From Prevotella sp. UBA3294 (GTDB lineage Bacteria > Bacteroidota > Bacteroidia > Bacteroidales > Bacteroidaceae), in assembly GCA_002361535.1 (NCBI GenBank), contig DETG01000055.1, positions 5,919 through 21,329 of the forward strand: DNA of 15,411 nucleotides. Reading direction: 5' to 3'. Below the pieces are notes generated by a model. It was not told where the DNA came from, searched no databases, and saw only the letters and a list, made by a program, of their open reading frames with translations. The position numbers and the translations under genes were made by a program. This document shows positions 8,102-14,441 of this stretch, one piece after another; positions within the stretch are counted from its first letter, which is position 1; each line of letters opens with the position of its first letter.

Positions 8102-8111
8102 ATTATTTTTG
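8082..8111 (+). promoter_or_regulatory. nagB promoter
   Basis: A perfect -7 box TATTTTTG at 8104-8111 has a TTTC at 8082-8085, 18 bp upstream, in the -33 position. Transcription would start near 8118, giving a 30-nt A/T-rich leader without Shine-Dalgarno, usual for this phylum. Confidence 0.5.
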
Positions 8112-8147
8112 CAGCCGAATAATAAACAACTTAAAACAGACACAAGT

Positions 8148-8933
8148 ATGAGATTAATTATTGAGAAAGATTATCAAAAGATGTCGCAGTGGGCTGCTGA
8201 ACATGTTATCGAGCGAATCAATGCCTTTAAGCCGACGGCTGAGAAGCCTTTTGTGCTTGGCTTGCCTACAGGCTCTTCACCAGAGGGAATGTATGCATGC
8301 CTGGTGAAAGCAAACAAAGAGGGAAGGATATCTTTTAAAAATGTCATCACCTTCAACATGGACGAGTATGTTGGTTTGGCAGAGGATCATCCCGAGAGCT
8401 ATCACTCCTTCATGGCCCGTAATCTCTTCGACCATATTGACATCCCCAAAGAGAATATCCATATCCTGAACGGAAATGCTGAGGATCTGGTGGCAGAGTG
8501 TGCACACTATGAGGCAATGATTCAGGAGGCTGGCGGTATCGACCTGTTTATTGGCGGTATTGGTCCGGATGGACATATCGCTTTTAACGAGCCGTATTCC
8601 TCACTGACTTCACGTACCCGTCAGAAGACACTGACTACCGATACCATCATCGCTAACTCACGGTTCTTTGACAATGATGTGAACAAGGTGCCAAAGAGTG
8701 CGCTGACGGTGGGTGTGGGCACGGTGATGGATGCCCGCGAGGTGATGATCCTGGTGAATGGCCACCACAAGGCACGTGCACTGAAGGCTGCTGTGGAAGG
8801 TGCTGTCTCTCATGAGTGGACTATCAGTGCCTTACAGATGCACCAGCATGGCATTATCGTTTGCGATGAGCCCGCCACTGATGAGCTGAAGGTAGCTACC
8901 TATAAATATTTCAAGGATATTGAAGGGAAATAA
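8148..8933 (+). CDS. nagB: Glucosamine-6-phosphate deaminase
   Basis: NagB converts glucosamine-6-phosphate to fructose-6-phosphate and ammonia, channelling amino sugars into glycolysis. The 261-residue product aligns without gaps to the E. coli enzyme (266 residues), lacking only its last few residues. Visible motifs are the phosphate loop LPTGSSPEG (39-47), NMDEYVGL with D72, and [11 protein letters not shown] with catalytic D141, H143 and E148. Residues of the GlcNAc-6-phosphate allosteric site known in E. coli (S151, S152, R158, K160, T161, Y254) are all present, so allosteric activation is likely. The open frame continues upstream to 8028, but that start lies in the loop of a terminator hairpin. 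The conserved N-terminus MRLI, whose free amino group is used in the allosteric site, fixes the start at 8148. It is followed by a terminator-like hairpin. Confidence 0.97.
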   Translation: MRLIIEKDYQKMSQWAAEHVIERINAFKPTAEKPFVLGLPTGSSPEGMYACLVKANKEGRISFKNVITFNMDEYVGLAEDHPESYHSFMARNLFDHIDIPKENIHILNGNAEDLVAECAHYEAMIQEAGGIDLFIGGIGPDGHIAFNEPYSSLTSRTRQKTLTTDTIIANSRFFDNDVNKVPKSALTVGVGTVMDAREVMILVNGHHKARALKAAVEGAVSHEWTISALQMHQHGIIVCDEPATDELKVATYKYFKDIEGK

Positions 8934-8955
8934 TTTTTTGGAATATCAATAAGAG

Positions 8956-8988
8956 CGGTCCGGTCTGTACACGATCGGACCGTTTTAT
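8956..8988 (+). terminator. Intrinsic terminator after nagB
   Basis: A 10-bp stem, CGGTCCGGTC (8956-8965) with GATCGGACCG (8973-8982) and one G-T pair, has a 7-nt loop TGTACAC and the tail TTTTATT. It starts 22 bp after the nagB stop and ends only about 16 bp before the GH97 start codon, leaving almost no room for a separate GH97 promoter. Confidence 0.7.
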
Positions 8989-9003
8989 TAAGAGATTTGA
9001 GAT

Positions 9004-11031
9004 ATGAAGAAATGTTTTTTGCTTTTCTTGTTCACCATGGTGACAATAGGCATGCAGGCCATGGAGGCAGTGGTCTGCTCTCCTGACGGACGAATCGAAG
9101 TAAAGGTGACCAATCCCAATGGGAAAGCTGCCTATCAGGTGACTTACGATGGGTGTGAGGTGGTTCATGCATCCTCGTTGGGCTTGCTTACCAGTGTGGG
9201 TGATCTCTCCAAACAGCTGACAATGATGTCGGTGAAGGAGGACACGGTACGGAAACACTATCTGATGGACAGGGTAAAGGCTTCTGGCATCACTTATCAG
9301 GCTGCCCGTTTATCGGTGACGTTCATGAACAAAGACTCCCTTTCTTTTTCTGTGATCTTCCAAGTGTCGAATGACAACGTGGCATTCCGCTATGAGATTC
9401 CCCGTCCGAAGAACAATAATCCCAAACGGATGATGATTCTCAAGGAGGTCAGTGCTTTCCACTTTCCTGAACAGACAAAAACATTTCTTTGTCCACAGAT
9501 TGGTCCGGAGACGGGATGGGAACAGACGAAACCCAGTTACGAAGAGGACTACGAGGCTGATGCCCCGATGGGGAAACCATCGCGATTCGGCAGGGGATAC
9601 ACGTTTCCTTGTTTGTTCCATGTGCAGGGTGCAGGACATCCAGACTCTGCTGGCTTAACAGGTAAGACTGGTTCCCGAAGCTACTGGGTGCTCGTCAGTG
9701 AAACGGGGGTGAGCAGTGCCTACTGCGGAAGTCATCTCTCCGACTATCAGAAAGGAACGGGCTATACGATTGCTTATCCCGACAAGGGCGAGAATAACGG
9801 CTTTGGCAGTGAGTTTGCCGCCATCCCCCTTCCTGGCTTTACCCCCTGGCGCACCCTGACGATAGGTGATACTCCTGCTCCGTTGGTGGAGACCACCATT
9901 GCCTACGACCTGGTAGAACCGCTTTATGCCCCTATCACGGATTATAAGCCGGGGCGTTATACATGGAGCTGGCTGATCTGGCAGGACAATAGTATTAATT
10001 ACGATGATCAGGTGAAGTTCATCGATTTAGCCGCAGAGATGGGCTTTGAGTATTGTTTGGTGGATAACTGGTGGGATACTCAAATCGGTCGTGACCGGAT
10101 TGTGGAATTAAGTCGCTATGCCCAGCAGAAAGGTGTATCGCTTATGTTGTGGTATAACAGCAATGGTTTTGCTAATGATGCTCCGCAGGGACCGCGTGAC
10201 TGTATGAACACAGCCGTAGCCCGTGAGCGTGAGATGCGCTGGCTGCAGAGCATTGGTGTGAAAGGCATCAAGGTTGATTTCTTTGGGGGTGACAAACAAG
10301 AGACCATGCGTCTCTATGAGGATATCTTGAGTGATGCCAACCGTTACGGAATACAGGTGGTGTTCCATGGCTGCACCATTCCACGCGGTTGGGAGCGGAT
10401 GTACCCCAATTACGTGGCCAGTGAGGCTGCCTTAGCCAGTGAGAACGTGTTCTTCAGCGAGTACCATGCCCGACAGGAAGGGTTCGAACTCACCATGCAT
10501 CCCTTCTGCCGCAATGCCTTAGGTGCCTTTGACTGGGGCGGTATCATCATGAATCGTTATCTGAGTAAAGACAACCAAAGTCGCCATCCGCGCTATACTT
10601 CAGATATCTTCGAGATGGCCACAGGTATCACCAACCAGACATTCGTGCAGTGTGTGGCCATGCAGCCGAACAACCTTACAGAGTTACCTGCCTTTGAACT
10701 TGATTTCCTCAAGAGGCTGCCTACGACATGGGATGAGACACGCTACCTTGACGGTTTTCCCGGAAAATATATCGTATTGGCACGTCGGCATGGTGACAAC
10801 TGGTATGTGGCAGGACTCAACGGCACTGAGAACCCCATCACCTTGGAGCTGAACCTTTGCGACCTCTTTACAAGCAGTGATCATCTTGTGATATACAATG
10901 ACAGACCCAAGAAGAAAGGTGAGATCGTGCCTATGTCTTATCGGAAACCTTTGAAGCCCAATGGCAAAGGCAAGGTGATGATCACCATGCAGCCCATGGG
11001 GGGGATGATCGTGGAGCGGTTAATGAATTAG
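9004..11031 (+). CDS. Secreted GH97 glycoside hydrolase, probably retaining (alpha-galactosidase-like)
   Basis: A 675-residue exported enzyme of family GH97, which cleaves alpha-linked glucose or galactose units. Residues 1-19 form a signal peptide ending MQA. An N-terminal beta-sandwich runs to about 290, then a TIM barrel (about 300-560, opening with GRYTWSW at 317-323) and a C-terminal beta domain. In the barrel, KVDFFGGD places D425 where the nucleophile of retaining GH97 enzymes is expected. HGCTIPRGWERMYPN (455-469) has glycine after histidine, where I recall the inverting SusB-type enzymes having a glutamate. E474 in the following VASEAALASE is the likely acid/base. This points to the retaining, alpha-galactosidase-type branch rather than SusB alpha-glucosidase, by inference. 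It follows nagB by 70 bp across a terminator-like hairpin, so expression may rely on readthrough or an unseen promoter. Confidence 0.92.
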   Translation: MKKCFLLFLFTMVTIGMQAMEAVVCSPDGRIEVKVTNPNGKAAYQVTYDGCEVVHASSLGLLTSVGDLSKQLTMMSVKEDTVRKHYLMDRVKASGITYQAARLSVTFMNKDSLSFSVIFQVSNDNVAFRYEIPRPKNNNPKRMMILKEVSAFHFPEQTKTFLCPQIGPETGWEQTKPSYEEDYEADAPMGKPSRFGRGYTFPCLFHVQGAGHPDSAGLTGKTGSRSYWVLVSETGVSSAYCGSHLSDYQKGTGYTIAYPDKGENNGFGSEFAAIPLPGFTPWRTLTIGDTPAPLVETTIAYDLVEPLYAPITDYKPGRYTWSWLIWQDNSINYDDQVKFIDLAAEMGFEYCLVDNWWDTQIGRDRIVELSRYAQQKGVSLMLWYNSNGFANDAPQGPRDCMNTAVAREREMRWLQSIGVKGIKVDFFGGDKQETMRLYEDILSDANRYGIQVVFHGCTIPRGWERMYPNYVASEAALASENVFFSEYHARQEGFELTMHPFCRNALGAFDWGGIIMNRYLSKDNQSRHPRYTSDIFEMATGITNQTFVQCVAMQPNNLTELPAFELDFLKRLPTTWDETRYLDGFPGKYIVLARRHGDNWYVAGLNGTENPITLELNLCDLFTSSDHLVIYNDRPKKKGEIVPMSYRKPLKPNGKGKVMITMQPMGGMIVERLMN

Positions 11032-11054
11032 TAATTGAAGGAAAGATCTGTGCG

Positions 11055-11071
11055 GATGTGGAGCACATTTT
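11055..11071 (+). terminator. Weak hairpin after GH97
   Basis: ATGTG (11056-11060), loop GAG and CACAT (11064-11068), followed by three T, form a very short hairpin 24 bp after the GH97 stop. It could serve as a weak terminator, but the stem is only 5-6 bp. Confidence 0.2.
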
Positions 11072-11106
11072 AAGCCTATATGTGGCACAATATGCGTTGA
11101 TGTGAT

Positions 11107-11185
11107 GCACACTTTGTGCAGAGGCTTCGCACAAAGTGTGCAGATGCTTTGCACAAAGTGTGCAAAGGGCTTGCACAAGTCGTGC
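11107..11185. repeat. Four GCAC-N5-GTGC dyads at exact 22-bp spacing
   Basis: Four 13-bp units start at 11107, 11129, 11151 and 11173, each exactly 22 bp after the last. Units 2 and 3 are identical (GCACAAAGTGTGC), unit 1 is their exact reverse complement (GCACACTTTGTGC), and unit 4 is GCACAAGTCGTGC. All keep GCAC-N5-GTGC dyad symmetry. The 9-bp spacers are also similar (AGAGGCTTC, AGATGCTTT, AAAGGGCTT). Units 1 and 2 can form a 14-bp perfect hairpin. Two helical turns separate the units, so dimeric protein sites would sit on one DNA face. The array lies 100-180 bp upstream of the GH28 start. It may be an operator array or a dispersed intergenic repeat. The period is not a multiple of three, which argues against coding. 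Confidence 0.8.
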
Positions 11186-11214
11186 AACACCACTGCTCTA
11201 TTTCTGTGTCATTC

Positions 11215-11222
11215 TACTTTCG
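11215..11222 (+). promoter_or_regulatory. Candidate -7 box for GH28
   Basis: TACTTTCG matches TAnnTTTG with one mismatch, and the following CGCAAACG resembles the start region of the upstream small-RNA promoter. Transcription would start near 11229, about 55 nt before the GH28 ATG and just downstream of the dyad array. No clear -33 element is seen, as expected if an activator on the array is needed. Confidence 0.35.
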
Positions 11223-11283
11223 CAAACGTGGCTTTCTTCTATATGTGGAGCCATCGAATAAAATGAATAATAGATCAATGACA

Positions 11284-12639
11284 ATGAGATATTTATATAA
11301 AAAAGGTATTGGGTTGGCAGTTATGCTTCTGATGACGGGAGGAGTCTCTGCCGCTGAGTATAATATTAAAGATTATGGAGCGGTGAGTGACACAACACAA
11401 CTGAGCACCGTTGCTGTTCAGCAGGCTATCGATGCATGTTCATCGGCGGGAGGAGGACGAGTACTGGTGCCTGCCGGACAATACAAGATCGGAACTATCA
11501 TCATGAAGAGTCATGTGAACCTTCATCTGGAACATGGTGCAACTTTGTTCGGCAGTACAGATCTCGCTGATTATATCCCTGTCCAATCCGACTATCTTTC
11601 GTTGCGCACACAGACCACAACGATTCAGCTGATCTATGGGGATAACGTGGATGATGTGTCGATCACTGGGACAGGAACCATTGACGGTCGTGGGAGTTCT
11701 TTCAAGAAACTGTCATGGAACGACGAAGGCATTACCCGTCCGCACCTGCTACGTTTTATCAATAGCCGTGACATCCACGTACAGGATGTCACATTGAAGA
11801 ACTCTGGCTGCTGGATGCAGCATTACTTAGCTTGTGACCGCTTGCAAATACGTGGCATCAAAGTGTTTAACCGTAACAATTATAACAATGATGCCATCGA
11901 CATTGACGGCTGTCATGACGTGACCTTGAGTGATATGATAGCCGACAGCGATGATGATGCCATCACCCTGAAGAGTACATCGCCCCGTCTGTGCGAAAAT
12001 ATCACCATCACGAACTGTGTGGTGAGCAGTCATTGCAATGGTATCAAATTGGGTACAGAGAGCAATGGCGGTTTTAAGAATATCACGGTATCCCACTGTA
12101 TTGTCAAACCCTCGGACGATCAAAGCACACAATTCTTTGGTGACAAGAGTAAACGGGGCACCTCGGCGATCTCTTTAGAGATTGTCGATGGCGGTATCAT
12201 GGAGAATGTGCATGTGTCGGATATCCTGGTGGAAGGTACGGAGTCTCCCATCTTTATCCGTTTAGGTAACCGCGCCCGTCCCTATGCAGAGGGAATACAG
12301 GTGGAGAACGTCGGCACGATCCGCCACATTCGTCTTCATGATATCACGGTGCATGGAGCCGGTAATACGGGGTGCAGCATCACAGGCTTGGCGGGCCATC
12401 CGGTGGAAGATATCTCGTTGAGTAATATCTATATCAGTCATGCAGGCGGTTGTGGCCGTGTAGCAGCTCCGGGCGATGAGAAAGAAAAGGAGTATCCCGA
12501 GGCCACGATGTGGGGTGTGCTTCCCGCCAAAGGCTTCTATGTGAACCATGCCCGTCATGTGGTGTTCAATGGTATTGAGGTACACACTGATGTCGAGGAT
12601 GCCCGGCCATTATTTGTGAAGCACGACGTACGACCTTAA
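11284..12639 (+). CDS. Secreted GH28 glycoside hydrolase (pectinase / polygalacturonase family)
   Basis: A 451-residue exported right-handed beta-helix enzyme that hydrolyses pectic polymers (polygalacturonan or rhamnogalacturonan backbones). Residues 1-24 form a signal peptide (LAVMLLMTGGVSAA). The pectate-lyase-like N-terminal motif IKDYGAVSDTTQ follows. The GH28 active-site strips are visible: NNDAIDIDG (201-209, N and D203), DSDDDAITLK (221-230, paired aspartates near 224-225) and SSHCNGIKLGTES (248-260), where H250 stands for the usual GHG histidine. SPIFIRLGNRARP (321-333) supplies the arginine region. The SHCN variant is one I associate with Bacteroidota GH28 members rather than classical endo-polygalacturonases, so exact specificity is open. 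In-frame ATGs exist at 11263 and 11278, and the frame runs back to 11116, but upstream codons cross the repeat array; 11284 gives a clean signal peptide. It converges with the GH43 gene. Confidence 0.92.
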   Translation: MRYLYKKGIGLAVMLLMTGGVSAAEYNIKDYGAVSDTTQLSTVAVQQAIDACSSAGGGRVLVPAGQYKIGTIIMKSHVNLHLEHGATLFGSTDLADYIPVQSDYLSLRTQTTTIQLIYGDNVDDVSITGTGTIDGRGSSFKKLSWNDEGITRPHLLRFINSRDIHVQDVTLKNSGCWMQHYLACDRLQIRGIKVFNRNNYNNDAIDIDGCHDVTLSDMIADSDDDAITLKSTSPRLCENITITNCVVSSHCNGIKLGTESNGGFKNITVSHCIVKPSDDQSTQFFGDKSKRGTSAISLEIVDGGIMENVHVSDILVEGTESPIFIRLGNRARPYAEGIQVENVGTIRHIRLHDITVHGAGNTGCSITGLAGHPVEDISLSNIYISHAGGCGRVAAPGDEKEKEYPEATMWGVLPAKGFYVNHARHVVFNGIEVHTDVEDARPLFVKHDVRP

Positions 12640-12649
12640 CCATCTCCGT

Positions 12650-14269
12650 CTATCTGACGACATGGTATGTGAAGTTGTCGAACTGTGCCTTCCCTCCATC
12701 GTGTAGGGTGTTGTAGCAGTAGAGTCCGACACGCGATCCCTTCCAACTGCCCATTCGCAGGGCAAAGACCTTACCGATGGGTGTGAACTTTTTCCCATCT
12801 GTACTGTAAGCGAATTGGTGGGTGTTTCGTTCGTTGTCAATGGTTACTCGCAGCTCGATCATCTTTTGGGATATCATTCTCTGCATCTCACGCTTCCCGT
12901 TGTCCTCTATATACAACTGCAGTTTCCCGTTCATCTTGGCAATGCCGATGCCCATGAACAAGTTCCCCGAGCAGAGCAATCCGGCGTGGGTGCCTTCTTG
13001 CATACCTAAGCAGTCAATCCTCGTGGTTGCCACACTCTCATATCCCACTGTCTTTTGTGTGAGCATATTATGGCTGGTTGCTAAAAACTCAGCTCTCAGT
13101 GCGTGGAGGGTGAGCCATCCTTTCCGCTCGCTGAGGCTCCATGCCTCATCGTGCGGGTTATGGTTCCATTGCCATTGAAGACCTAATTGACGCTGATGGT
13201 CACCTACCCAGAAAGAACCCTTGTTGGAGAAATCGTCTGACAGTTGGGTGATGAGTGTCGGAGAATGGGATGGGGTGGTGGCGTGATGGTGATCTTTTGC
13301 CCAAACATATACAGGCTCCCCGATGCCATTACCATCAATATCCACTCCCATCAGCGGCCAGCCGTCGTGCCAACGTGCGGGTTGCAGGTGTACCACCCGC
13401 CCCCGTGGGTGAGTCTCTTGGAAATGGAAAAACCACCAGTTACCTTCGGGTGTATCTACCAGTGCTCCTTGATGTGGACCGTTTATATGGGTGCTGCCCT
13501 GTTCGAGCACCACTTTCTTCTCATAGGGGCCATAGATGTTCCGAGAGCGCAAGACGGTTTGCCATCCTTGTCCTACCCCCCCTTCTGGAATGATCAGGTA
13601 GTAATAGCCGTCTTTCTTTAGGAATTTCGTTCCCTCGGCTACTGGTCCGGTATAGACCGTCACACCCTCATCAAGAAGCTGTTTACCGTCAGCCGACATT
13701 TTGTGAATGATGATAGGACCGGCACGGTGGCGGCTTCGTCCTAAGTAAGCCTGACCGTCATCATCCCAGAAAGGACAGGGATCCTCCCATTTGGGAATTT
13801 CCTTTACGCAGTGCAAAGGTGACCACGGTCCGTGCGGGTCTTCGGCGCTGCTCATGAACAGCCCTTCCTCGTAGGTGCAGAAGAAAACGAAGAAACGCCC
13901 GTCGTGGTAACGGATGCTGGGTGCCCATGAGCCGCCCCCATAGTGCTTGTTCTCGTTCCATCCGGGATAGTCAAAGCGGTCATATACCTGACTGATAATT
14001 TGCCAGTTCACCAAATCCTCGGATTCCAGTACTTGCATACCGATAAAATGGAAATCGGAAGCTACCATGTAGTACTTCCCATCTACCCGGATGACATCGG
14101 GATCAGAGTAGTCGGCATTCAACACGGGGTTGATATAGGTTCCGTTTCCCTGATCTCCCCATTCGAGACGTTCCTGTGCTTTCGTTGGATTCCATGTCCA
14201 GCAGGAAAGGATCAGAGAAGCGACCATCACTAAGTGATAGCATGATCCATGTGTTCTTGTCGTTTTCAT
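12650..14269 (-). CDS. Secreted GH43 glycoside hydrolase (xylosidase/arabinofuranosidase type)
   Basis: A 539-residue exported enzyme. The N-terminal five-bladed propeller (about 44-320) has the three GH43 catalytic acids: D56 in YSDPDVI (base), D163 in WEDPCPFWDDDG (pKa modulator) and E212 in VAEGTKF (acid). The segment DFHFIGMQVLESEDLVNW after the first blade resembles subfamily GH43_12, but I am not certain. A C-terminal concanavalin-like beta-sandwich (about 345-539) begins ITQLSDDFS and ends FDNFTYHVV. The frame is open to 14338, but MKTTRTHG at 14269 gives a proper signal peptide (residues 1-32, ending KAQ). C23 in LILSC is an imperfect lipobox, so a lipoprotein is possible though unlikely. 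Likely substrates are arabinan or xylan side chains, by family. Its stop is 10 bp from the GH28 stop, so the two transcripts must overlap at their 3' ends. Confidence 0.93.
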   Translation of the reverse strand: MKTTRTHGSCYHLVMVASLILSCWTWNPTKAQERLEWGDQGNGTYINPVLNADYSDPDVIRVDGKYYMVASDFHFIGMQVLESEDLVNWQIISQVYDRFDYPGWNENKHYGGGSWAPSIRYHDGRFFVFFCTYEEGLFMSSAEDPHGPWSPLHCVKEIPKWEDPCPFWDDDGQAYLGRSRHRAGPIIIHKMSADGKQLLDEGVTVYTGPVAEGTKFLKKDGYYYLIIPEGGVGQGWQTVLRSRNIYGPYEKKVVLEQGSTHINGPHQGALVDTPEGNWWFFHFQETHPRGRVVHLQPARWHDGWPLMGVDIDGNGIGEPVYVWAKDHHHATTPSHSPTLITQLSDDFSNKGSFWVGDHQRQLGLQWQWNHNPHDEAWSLSERKGWLTLHALRAEFLATSHNMLTQKTVGYESVATTRIDCLGMQEGTHAGLLCSGNLFMGIGIAKMNGKLQLYIEDNGKREMQRMISQKMIELRVTIDNERNTHQFAYSTDGKKFTPIGKVFALRMGSWKGSRVGLYCYNTLHDGGKAQFDNFTYHVVR

Positions 14270-14286
14270 CGGTTTGCTTTTTGCCG

Positions 14287-14318
14287 CTAAGGTATGAATT
14301 ATTTTTGAGAGTAACAAG
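14287..14318 (-). promoter_or_regulatory. Weak promoter candidate for GH43
   Basis: On the minus strand TACCTTAG (complement of 14287-14294) differs from TAnnTTTG by one base, and CTTG (complement of 14315-14318) lies 20 bp upstream. It would leave a leader of only about 10 nt, so it is tentative. Confidence 0.25.
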
Positions 14319-14339
14319 GAAAAGGACAGAAAAAGCATG

Positions 14340-14372
14340 TGTCAGATTGTCGTGAGTCTTGTCATTTTGGCA
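14340..14372 (+). promoter_or_regulatory. Tandem TGTCA-N3-TG motif upstream of clpB
   Basis: TGTCAGATTGTC (14340-14351) and TGTCATTTTGGC (14360-14371) match at 9 of 12 positions and start exactly 20 bp apart. The second extends to TGTCATTTTGGCA, a dyad of TGnCA half-sites. The pair lies 70-100 bp before the clpB ATG. No TAnnTTTG box is evident between motif and gene, so this may be a heat-shock operator or alternative promoter. No CIRCE element is present. Confidence 0.4.
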
Positions 14373-14430
14373 AATTGCAGAATACGGGTATGTGTTTTGA
14401 TGCAACGGTTTTTAGAAACAAAACAAAAGA

Positions 14431-14436
14431 AAGGAG
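14431..14436 (+). promoter_or_regulatory. Strong Shine-Dalgarno of clpB
   Basis: AAGGAG lies 5 nt before the clpB ATG. This is the only clear Shine-Dalgarno in the window; the other starts have A/T-rich leaders as is usual in Bacteroidota. Confidence 0.6.
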
Positions 14437-14441
14437 CTAAT

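Noticed and set aside
8028..8147. Upstream extension of nagB (40 extra residues)
   Set aside because: It begins inside a terminator loop, runs through T- and A-rich non-coding sequence, and would bury the conserved MRLI N-terminus needed for the allosteric site.
11107..11185. CRISPR array
   Set aside because: The units are only 13 bp with 9-bp similar spacers and no cas genes; spacers of a CRISPR would be longer and unrelated.
11116..11283. N-terminal extension of GH28 (56 residues)
   Set aside because: It would translate the 22-bp repeat array and precede the signal peptide; the period is not a multiple of three.
14270..14338. N-terminal extension of GH43 (23 residues)
   Set aside because: It would add a second hydrophobic stretch before the normal signal peptide and occupy the promoter region shared with clpB.
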